This document shows, piece by piece, positions 22,422 through 28,750 of a stretch of DNA of 28,750 bases. Each line of letters opens with the position of its first letter. The stretch's first letter is position 1. The position numbers and the translations under genes were made by a program. Under the pieces are notes generated by a model. It saw only the letters and a program-made list of their open reading frames with translations. It made no database searches and was not told where the DNA came from. Source of the stretch: an uncultured Ignavibacteria bacterium (GTDB lineage: Bacteria > Bacteroidota > Ignavibacteria > Tepidaquicellales > Tepidaquicellaceae); NCBI GenBank assembly GCA_937974175.1, contig CALJIG010000123.1:1-28750 (forward strand). Direction: 5' to 3'.

Positions 22422-23840
22422 ATGAAAGAAACCAGGTTTTTAGAGCTGGCAGGAAGTTTAAGTGAAAAAGACTTCAAAAAATTAGGGGAATTCCTGCGTT
22501 CTCCATATTTTAATAAAACTCAGGCGCTCACTACTTTCTATAACTATCTGCAGAAAATCTTTCCTTATTTTGACAAAATAGATATAGAGCATCTCAGCCG
22601 GCATCTTTATGGCAGCAGTAATAAGCAAAATAAAGTAAGAAGTCTTATATCGGAGTTTTGCAGGATGATTGAAAGATTTTATACACAGGTTATGATGGAA
22701 GAAAATGAACTCTATATGAGCAGCAGTCTTCTGAAGAATTTTACAGAAAAAAATCTTCCTAAAAATTTTGAGGCGTATTCAAAAAAGATAAAGCAGTCAC
22801 TGCCAAAAGACTTTGACAGAGACCAGAATTTTTATTTAAACAATATGCAGATTGAACTTTCAAAGTTTCATTTTAAACTTGAAAGGAATGAAGAAAAACT
22901 TCCTGATGATATACAGAGTGTATCAGAAAATCTTGATTTGCATTTTATTATATCCAAGCTTAGCATGCTTCACTTCTTATATTACTATAGAAAGAGTAAT
23001 CTTAAAAGCGAAGCGGACTTATATTTTTCACAGGAAATATTAAACTACATAGAGCTTAACTCAAAGTCTCTTAAAAAAGACCACCCGATAATATACCTCA
23101 ACTATCTTGTATTGATGACTATCTGGAAACATGATGAAGAAGAATATTATTATGAATTAAAAAATTTTGTTTTCTCAAAGATGGATAATCTTTCACTGGA
23201 TAATGCAGAGTATTTCATAAGCGCGTTGATGAATTATACGCTGGAAAAATGCAACGAAGGAAATACAAAGTTTCAGCAGGAAAGATTTGAAATTTACAGA
23301 CTGACAGAGAAAAATTTTATATTCAAAAAACTGCCGTTTGTAAACCACATAGATTTTCAGAACGCAATATCAGCTTCTATAGGAGTAAACAACATAAAAT
23401 TTGCCGAGAAATTTTTATTCGATTATAAAAGCAAATTAATTCCCGAATTCAAAAAAGATACTATAAGCCTTGCAAAGGCACAGATACTTTTTGCGCAGAA
23501 AAATTACGACGAGGCTTTGAATATCATCAATAAAATAGATTACCTGAACAGTATTTTTTATCTGAAATCAAAAATCCTACAGTCAAAGATTTACTATATG
23601 CAGAAGGAAATGAATGCACAGTTTTATCTGATCGATTCGGTTAAGCACTATTTAAAAAGGAATGAAAATAAAATCTCAAAGAAAAGCTATCAGTTATACT
23701 GGAAGTACTTTTTATACCTTCAGAAAATGGTGAACCCTAATAACTTAACGAAATCAAAACTGCTTGAATTGAGGTATGATTTGGAAAATGAACAGAATAT
23801 TGCCAGCAAAGAATGGCTGCTTGAAAATCTTCCGAAATAA
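22422..23840 (+). CDS. Conserved helical protein of unknown function
   Basis: 472 residues, no signal peptide and no membrane segment, so probably cytoplasmic. The protein is almost entirely alpha-helical and rich in Lys, Leu, Phe and Tyr. The N-terminus has a distinctive motif, LSEKDFKKLGEFLRSPYFNK (residues 13-32), which I associate with uncharacterised proteins of Bacteroidota and Ignavibacteria. The C-terminal half (from about 330) shows repeated helix pairs such as SLAKAQILFAQKNYDEALNI, resembling TPR-like repeats, which would suggest protein binding. No catalytic motif is visible. It stands alone, divergent from paralog 1 and convergent with leuS, with a shared bidirectional terminator at 23865-23897. 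Confidence 0.75.
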   Translation: MKETRFLELAGSLSEKDFKKLGEFLRSPYFNKTQALTTFYNYLQKIFPYFDKIDIEHLSRHLYGSSNKQNKVRSLISEFCRMIERFYTQVMMEENELYMSSSLLKNFTEKNLPKNFEAYSKKIKQSLPKDFDRDQNFYLNNMQIELSKFHFKLERNEEKLPDDIQSVSENLDLHFIISKLSMLHFLYYYRKSNLKSEADLYFSQEILNYIELNSKSLKKDHPIIYLNYLVLMTIWKHDEEEYYYELKNFVFSKMDNLSLDNAEYFISALMNYTLEKCNEGNTKFQQERFEIYRLTEKNFIFKKLPFVNHIDFQNAISASIGVNNIKFAEKFLFDYKSKLIPEFKKDTISLAKAQILFAQKNYDEALNIINKIDYLNSIFYLKSKILQSKIYYMQKEMNAQFYLIDSVKHYLKRNENKISKKSYQLYWKYFLYLQKMVNPNNLTKSKLLELRYDLENEQNIASKEWLLENLPK

Positions 23841-23864
23841 AATTGAATGTTACAAACTGAAATG

Positions 23865-23897
23865 AAAAAGCCCGCTGTTTTTAACAACGGGCTTTTT
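23865..23897. terminator. Bidirectional intrinsic terminator between the helical protein gene and leuS
   Basis: AAAAAGCCCG (23865-23874) pairs with CGGGCTTTTT (23888-23897), and TGTT/AACA can extend the stem inward past one mismatch. A-run on the left and T-run on the right serve both strands. The leuS stop overlaps its T-run. Confidence 0.92.
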
Positions 23898-23898
23898 T

Positions 23899-26571
23899 TT
23901 ATTTTACAACTATATTTACCATTTTATTTTTTACTACAATTATCTTCACCACTTCCTTGCCAAGAATATGCTTTATCACATTCGGGTCATCAAGCGCTTC
24001 CTGCTCCAGCGTTTTATCGCTCAGGTCAGGCTGCATTTCTTTTTTCCCCCGCACCTTTCCGTTCACAGAAAATACGACAGTTACCATATCTGCTTTTGCT
24101 AGCTCTTCTTCAAATTTCGGCCATGAATGATAACTGAGAGATTCTTTATTTCCTAATGCGCTCCAAAGCTCTTCTGCTATGTGAGGAGCAAACGGAGAGA
24201 GTAACAGAACGAATGTATTTAAAATCTCTTTGCTTATCTTTTCAGCTTTATATAATTCATTCGTGAAAATCATCATCTGCGCAATAGAAGTATTGAACTT
24301 CATATCCATGTCATTTATATCATGCGTAATTTTCTTTATAGTGAAATGCAGAAGTTTATTCAATCTTAATTCAGGTTCTTCATCTACAATGTTCGGTTTC
24401 AGATTTCCGGTTTCTTCATCAATTACTAATCTCCAGATTCTTTTCAAAAATCTGTTCATGCCTTCTATCCCTGTAGTGCTCCAGGGCTTTGCTGCTTCCA
24501 GCGGTCCCATGAACATTTCAAATAATCTCAATGAATCTGCACCAAACTGTTCAATCACATCGTCGGGATTTACAACGTTCCCCCTGGATTTGCTCATCTT
24601 CTGTCCGTCTTCGCCTAACACCATTCCCTGATTAAATAATTTTCGGAATGGCTCATCATGAGCTACATAACCTAAGTCATATAAAAATTTCTGCCATAGC
24701 CTTGCATAAAGCAAATGCCCTACAGCATGCTCCGAGCCGCCAATATATAAATCCACAGGCATCCAGTATTTTTCTTTTTCTTTATCAACAAAGACATCTG
24801 AGTTTATCGGGTCGATAAATCTTAAAAAATACCAGCTTGAACCTGCAAGCTGAGGCATAGTATTAGTTTCTCTCTTTGCTATCTTTTTCGTTTCTTTATC
24901 TGTAACATTTACCCAGTCAATAATATTGGCTAAAGGTGACTCACCTGTACCGGATGGTTTGTAAGATTCAACATCAGGCAATAGAAGGGGCAATTCATCT
25001 TCATTCAATGCCTTAGTTTCACTGTCATTCAGATGCACAATAGGAAACGGTTCGCCCCAGTATCTTTGGCGGGAGAAAAGCCAGTCGCGTAGTTTATAAT
25101 TTACGCTTCGCTTTCCTAATTTATTTTCTTCTATCCAGTTAATTATTTTTTTCTTAGCTTCTTCTGTTGTAAGACCATTTAAAAACCCCGAGTTAAAAGC
25201 ATACCCTTCGCCTGTAAAGCACAAATCACCTTTTCTCGTATCTTCTAAAAATTTATGGAACTCATTATCCATCTTACCATCAATCATACCTATTCCGGGA
25301 CCGGACATAATAATTTCACTGCCGTCTTCAGATTTAATTTTTTTGAAAGCTGTATTCTTATATTCATCAGGAATTACTACAGGTATAATTTCAAGATCAA
25401 ATTTTTTTGCAAATTCCATATCTCTTTCATCATGCCCCGGCACACTCATAATTGCTCCTGTTCCATAACTGACCAGTACATAATCAGAAATCAGCACGGG
25501 GATTTTTTTTCCGTTCGCAGGATTTATTGCATAGGCTCCGGTAAAAGCTCCGGTCTTATCTTTGGAAAGTTCTGTTCTTTCCATATCAGATTTTTTAGCA
25601 GCAGTTAAAATATATTCATCGACTGTCTTTAAGTTATCGGATGTAGTAATTTCAGAAACCAAAGGATGCTCCGGTGCAAGTACCATATACGTTGCTCCGA
25701 AAATCGTATCCGGTCTTGTAGTAAATACTTCTATATATCTTCCGTCATCAAGATTATCACTTTCAATTTTAAATTTTATCATAGCGCCTTCGCTTCTGCC
25801 AATCCAGTTACGCTGAATTTCTTTCAGGTTCGTTGGCCAGTCTAAATCATCTAAACTTTTTAACAATCTGTCTGCATACTTAGTGATTCGCAGTTTCCAC
25901 TGACGCATGTTTCTTCTTACAACTGTATGACCTTTTTCAATTTGCTCTGCTACTTCATCATTGGCAAGTACAGTTCCAAGCTCAGGCGACCAGTTCACAG
26001 GTCCGTCAGATAAATATGCTAATCTATGCGCATCAAGAAATTCTCTTTTACCGTTTTCATCGAGACCTTTAGGAATTTTTAATTCGCTTAAAGGTTTTGC
26101 CTTGTCTTCTTTATCGTCGTAATAAGAATTATATAATTTTAAAAAAATCCATTGAGTCCATCTGAAAAATTTTTCATCTGATGTATTTATTTCTCTATCC
26201 CAGTCATAGGATAATCCGATTGAATCGAGCTGATTTCTGAATCTGATAATACACTCTGCAGTTCTTATTTTAGGATGAATGCCTGTCTTCAGTGCAAACT
26301 GTTCCGTCGGCAGCCCGAATGCATCCCATCCCATAGGGTGAAGCACGTTACAGCCCTGCATTCTTTTGTATCGGGCAACAATATCAGTTGCAGTGTATCC
26401 TTCGGGGTGACCTACATGAAGTCCGTCTCCGCTCGGATATGGGAACATATCAAGAACGTAAAACTTCGGCTTATCTTTATCAAGCTTATCAAATTCAGGC
26501 GTGCGGAAAGTTTTATTTTCTTTCCAGAACTTCTGCCACTTCTTCTCTATTTCAATGTGATTATACTTCAA
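23899..26571 (-). CDS. leuS: Leucyl-tRNA synthetase
   Basis: Charges tRNA-Leu with leucine and edits mischarged tRNA. It is an 890-residue class I synthetase. The HIGH motif is HVGH (52-55, in YPSGDGLHVGHPEGYT). The CP1 editing domain lies roughly at 225-420, with TTRPDTIFGATYMVLAPEHP and the GTGAIMSVPGHDERD motif. GSSWYFLRFIDP and the KMSKS loop (KMSKSRGN, 658-665) follow, then the anticodon-binding and C-terminal tRNA-binding domains (VNGKVRGKKEM). The start is TTG: stop codons lie upstream in frame and the first internal ATG falls within the catalytic core. It follows the HIT gene by 17 bp, so they probably share a transcript. Confidence 0.98.
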   Translation of the reverse strand: MKYNHIEIEKKWQKFWKENKTFRTPEFDKLDKDKPKFYVLDMFPYPSGDGLHVGHPEGYTATDIVARYKRMQGCNVLHPMGWDAFGLPTEQFALKTGIHPKIRTAECIIRFRNQLDSIGLSYDWDREINTSDEKFFRWTQWIFLKLYNSYYDDKEDKAKPLSELKIPKGLDENGKREFLDAHRLAYLSDGPVNWSPELGTVLANDEVAEQIEKGHTVVRRNMRQWKLRITKYADRLLKSLDDLDWPTNLKEIQRNWIGRSEGAMIKFKIESDNLDDGRYIEVFTTRPDTIFGATYMVLAPEHPLVSEITTSDNLKTVDEYILTAAKKSDMERTELSKDKTGAFTGAYAINPANGKKIPVLISDYVLVSYGTGAIMSVPGHDERDMEFAKKFDLEIIPVVIPDEYKNTAFKKIKSEDGSEIIMSGPGIGMIDGKMDNEFHKFLEDTRKGDLCFTGEGYAFNSGFLNGLTTEEAKKKIINWIEENKLGKRSVNYKLRDWLFSRQRYWGEPFPIVHLNDSETKALNEDELPLLLPDVESYKPSGTGESPLANIIDWVNVTDKETKKIAKRETNTMPQLAGSSWYFLRFIDPINSDVFVDKEKEKYWMPVDLYIGGSEHAVGHLLYARLWQKFLYDLGYVAHDEPFRKLFNQGMVLGEDGQKMSKSRGNVVNPDDVIEQFGADSLRLFEMFMGPLEAAKPWSTTGIEGMNRFLKRIWRLVIDEETGNLKPNIVDEEPELRLNKLLHFTIKKITHDINDMDMKFNTSIAQMMIFTNELYKAEKISKEILNTFVLLLSPFAPHIAEELWSALGNKESLSYHSWPKFEEELAKADMVTVVFSVNGKVRGKKEMQPDLSDKTLEQEALDDPNVIKHILGKEVVKIIVVKNKMVNIVVK

Positions 26572-26588
26572 ATGTATTTTTGTTTATT

Positions 26589-27044
26589 TTATTTACTTAC
26601 AAATAATTTTTGAACTTCTTTTAAATCTTCGTCAGATGCCTTTGGTCCCATAGCAGTTGAAAGCGAGCCCTGATAGTTTTCATAAAACTTTGGTTCGCCT
26701 GAATTAATTGCTTTGAAATCCTTATCAAGTCCGTGCAACGGATATAATTTTATGTGTGCGTGATTTACTCCCATCCCTTCCATTACTAAAGCTGTTCTCA
26801 CAACTTCAAGTTTTTCATCAATTATTTTGCCGAGCTTCTTTGCTGTAAGAAAAAATTTAGAATAAATCTCTTCCGGCATTTCAAATGCGTATGAGTCGTA
26901 ATGCTCTTTAGGAATTACTAAAGTCATGCCCTTTGTATTGGGGAAAACGTCTAGTATTCCGATGAAATCACCGTCTTCGTAAATTTTATACGAAGGGATT
27001 TCGCCGGAAACGATCTTGCAAAAAATACAATCGGGTTTTTTCAT
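26589..27044 (-). CDS. HIT family protein with altered histidine triad
   Basis: A nucleotide hydrolase or transferase of the histidine triad superfamily, 151 residues. The N-terminus CIFCKIVSGEIPSYKIYED has the paired Cys6 and Cys9 that bind zinc together with a later His (PKEHYDSY). The triad segment reads NHAHIKLYPLHG: His95 and His97 are kept, His97 being the position of the catalytic nucleophile, but the third His is Lys99. The protein is longer than the common 110-140 residue form, with a C-terminal extension (YENYQGSLSTAMGPKASDED). Upstream of leuS by 17 bp. Substrate unknown. Confidence 0.88.
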   Translation of the reverse strand: MKKPDCIFCKIVSGEIPSYKIYEDGDFIGILDVFPNTKGMTLVIPKEHYDSYAFEMPEEIYSKFFLTAKKLGKIIDEKLEVVRTALVMEGMGVNHAHIKLYPLHGLDKDFKAINSGEPKFYENYQGSLSTAMGPKASDEDLKEVQKLFVSK

Positions 27045-27110
27045 AATATTCTGAAAATAGCGATTTTATGGGTGGAATTCAGTGGATAAAAAGCGCCTAG
27101 TGTTCTGAAG

Positions 27111-27221
27111 TTAAACGCAAAGCCTGCGAAGAATTGCGCGAAGATCGCAAAGATTTTCACTTTTTTAATTATACATAATCCTTTGCGTTCTCTGCGAAAA
27201 CTTCGCGTTCTTTGCGTTTAA
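27111..27221. repeat. Palindromic REP/MITE-like element
   Basis: A 111-bp element bounded by perfect 12-bp inverted ends, TTAAACGCAAAG and CTTTGCGTTTAA. Complementarity continues imperfectly for about 45 bp per arm, with the sub-motifs GCGAAG and CGCAAAG recurring, around an AT-rich loop. No ORF lies inside. No clear target-site duplication is visible. It sits between the HIT gene and bshB1. Confidence 0.7.
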
Positions 27222-27283
27222 GACTAAAATATCTGAGCCCAAGAATGCATTTAATTGTAACTTCAATATCGGTATATTTGCAG

Positions 27284-27991
27284 ATGAAAAATTTAGATGC
27301 GATTTTTTTCTCAGCCCATCCGGATGACGTAGAACTCTCTGCCGGCGGAACTGTTATTGCCCTCGTAAAAGCAGGTTATAAAATAGGAATAGTTGACCTT
27401 ACGCAAGGTGAACTCTCTACACGCGGAAATCTGAAATCGCGGGCTATTGAAACTAAGAACGCAACGAAAGTTATGGGAATACATGCACGGGAAAATCTGA
27501 AGATTCAGGACGGTAACATTGAGAACAACGAAAAGAACAGAAAAAAAATTATTGAAGTCGTAAGAAAGTACAGACCTAAAATTGTTTTTGCTCCTTACCC
27601 AAAAGACAGGCACCCCGACCATATTAACGCAAGTAATTTACTGAGAGAAAGTTTTTTTTACGCAGGACTATCGAAGATAAAAACAAAATCACCAAGCTAC
27701 AGACCTTCAAAAGTTTTTTATTACGCGCAGCACTTTGATATCCCTACAAGCTTTATATTCGATATTTCCGAAACATACGAACAAAAGATAGAAGCAGTAA
27801 AATGTTATAAGACACAATTTTTTACCGATGATAAAAAAGGACCACAGACATATATAAGCGGAAAATCTTTCGGAGATAATCTTGAAGCGCGTTCGATTCA
27901 ATGGGGATTTCAAATCGGGGCAAAGTACGGCGAGCCTTTCTTTACAGAAAGCGATTTAAAAATTACAGCGGATACTTTATTTAAAATATAA
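27284..27991 (+). CDS. bshB1: Bacillithiol biosynthesis deacetylase BshB1 (PIG-L/LmbE family)
   Basis: Removes acetyl from GlcNAc-malate to give GlcN-malate, the second step of bacillithiol synthesis. From the ATG at 27284 it has 235 residues, the usual length. The zinc site shows in FFSAHPDDVELSAGG (His12, Asp15) and in KDRHPDHINAS, which holds the third ligand. VDLTQGELSTRGN and KCYKTQF are close to known BshB1 sequences. The frame opens at 27212, but the 24 extra residues start inside the palindromic element and do not belong to the family. A TATATTTG box three bases before the ATG resembles the Bacteroidota -7 element, though no good upstream box accompanies it. BshA and BshC are not in the window. 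Confidence 0.92.
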   Translation: MKNLDAIFFSAHPDDVELSAGGTVIALVKAGYKIGIVDLTQGELSTRGNLKSRAIETKNATKVMGIHARENLKIQDGNIENNEKNRKKIIEVVRKYRPKIVFAPYPKDRHPDHINASNLLRESFFYAGLSKIKTKSPSYRPSKVFYYAQHFDIPTSFIFDISETYEQKIEAVKCYKTQFFTDDKKGPQTYISGKSFGDNLEARSIQWGFQIGAKYGEPFFTESDLKITADTLFKI

Positions 27992-28000
27992 TTGAATCAG

Positions 28001-28729
28001 ATGATAGATTTAGAAAGAAGAAAAATATTAGTTTTTGATCTGGAGGTCGCTGCATACGATTTTGAAACTCATTACGATGAAGAAACAAAGGAGTATCTTA
28101 CAAAATTTGCAACAACTGAGCAGGAGAAACTTAACTCAATAGATGCATTAACTTTCTCCCCTTTCACATCGCAGATAGTCTGCATCGGACTTTATGATTT
28201 AAGCCGTGATAAAAAATGCTGCCTCATTAACGTTGACGAAAATTATGAAAAGCAGCCGGAAGATGAAAAAGAAGAGTACGTCTTCGGCACTGAAAAAGAA
28301 ATAGTTGAAATCTTCTGGAAGAGTATTGCAACATACAAGTATGATATCTTTGTAACTTTCAACGGGCGGGAATTTGATTGCCCGTTTATTATGTTAAGAA
28401 GTTTAGTGCTGGGCATTCGGCCGTCATATAATTTAATGAAGGGCTCTGATTTTACTTTCAAGGATTATCATGTAGATTTATTAAAAGAGCTGACGTTTCA
28501 TAAACACTCACCGCAGGGCGCAAGAAGAAAATTCACACTGGATTTTTATTGCAAGCAGCTGGGAGTTGAAAGCTCGAAAGACGGCGGAGTTACAGGTGAT
28601 ATGGTCGGACCGCTTTTCAGAGATAAACAATACAGAACAATTGCAGATTATTGCATAAGAGATGTTGTAACGGAAGCAGAGCTTTTTAAAAAATGGAATG
28701 AGCTGTTGAACTTCAATCAGCTTTATTAA
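28001..28729 (+). CDS. Stand-alone DEDDy 3'-5' exonuclease related to the PolB proofreading domain
   Basis: 242 residues from the ATG at 28001; a TTG three codons earlier is also possible. It has the three Exo motifs of the DEDDy type: Asp13 and Glu15 in LVFDLEVA; the Asp of FNGREFDCPFIMLR; and Tyr plus Asp in ADYCIRDVVTEAEL. The fold would bind two metals and remove nucleotides from a 3' end. There is no polymerase or helicase domain, which fits the predicted PolB-like exonuclease family (PF10108, from memory). Its cellular role is not established; DNA repair or RNA trimming is possible. It follows bshB1 by 9 bp and is probably co-transcribed. The last 21 bases of the window hold nothing identifiable. 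Confidence 0.85.
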   Translation: MIDLERRKILVFDLEVAAYDFETHYDEETKEYLTKFATTEQEKLNSIDALTFSPFTSQIVCIGLYDLSRDKKCCLINVDENYEKQPEDEKEEYVFGTEKEIVEIFWKSIATYKYDIFVTFNGREFDCPFIMLRSLVLGIRPSYNLMKGSDFTFKDYHVDLLKELTFHKHSPQGARRKFTLDFYCKQLGVESSKDGGVTGDMVGPLFRDKQYRTIADYCIRDVVTEAELFKKWNELLNFNQLY

Positions 28730-28750
28730 TACAAAGAAAATTTTAAATAA

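Noticed and set aside
27212..27283. Longer start for bshB1
   Set aside because: The extra codons begin inside the palindromic element and do not resemble the family N-terminus.

Overview
The window is AT-rich and Gram-negative in character. It holds lipid A/Kdo biosynthesis (WaaA), bacillithiol synthesis (BshB1), a subtilase, and three secreted proteins ending in a type A sorting domain of the type IX secretion system (NYPNPFNP ... SGVYF ... KKMVVIK). Together these suggest the Bacteroidota/Ignavibacteria/Chlorobi group, most probably an Ignavibacteria-like lineage; this is inference from protein style, not a search. Shine-Dalgarno sites are mostly absent. Several candidate promoters look like the ordinary TTGaca-N17/18-TAtaaT type. 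At least five genes appear to start with TTG.

Layout, left to right. Positions 1-92 hold the N-terminus of a GNAT acetyltransferase reading off the left edge. A 600-bp divergent gap follows with three copies of an 18-bp dyad, a duplicated segment, heptamer repeats and a terminator-like hairpin just before a secreted subtilase (707-2455). Then comes a minus-strand block: rplM-rpsI, rpsB-tsf, pyrH-frr and waaA. A plus-strand PAS/HisKA/receiver protein without an ATPase domain (8546-10159) converges on a minus-strand run of FecCD permease, mnmE, hicA, hicB and a lipoprotein, tightly packed with several overlaps. A plus-strand pair follows: a membrane histidine kinase and a GT-C type glycosyltransferase with a long C-terminal extension.

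Positions 16909-22186 hold three tandem paralogous T9SS-exported proteins. The two downstream copies are nearly identical at their ends but divergent in the middle. Between the first and second copies lies a 286-bp gap with strong potential RNA structure: a three-helix junction followed by an intrinsic terminator whose U-tract ends about 17 nt before the next start codon. The same gap holds an apparent C-terminal remnant of a plus-strand gene. The rest contains a conserved helical protein of unknown function, leuS preceded by a variant HIT protein, a 111-bp palindromic REP/MITE-like element, bshB1 and a stand-alone DEDDy exonuclease.

Most of the window is core housekeeping. The parts most worth a second look are the structured leader in the T9SS paralog cluster, the triple dyad near the subtilase, the kinase-less PAS-HisKA-REC protein, and the mnmE-coupled HicAB pair. 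No complete phage, IS element, CRISPR array, rRNA or tRNA was seen.
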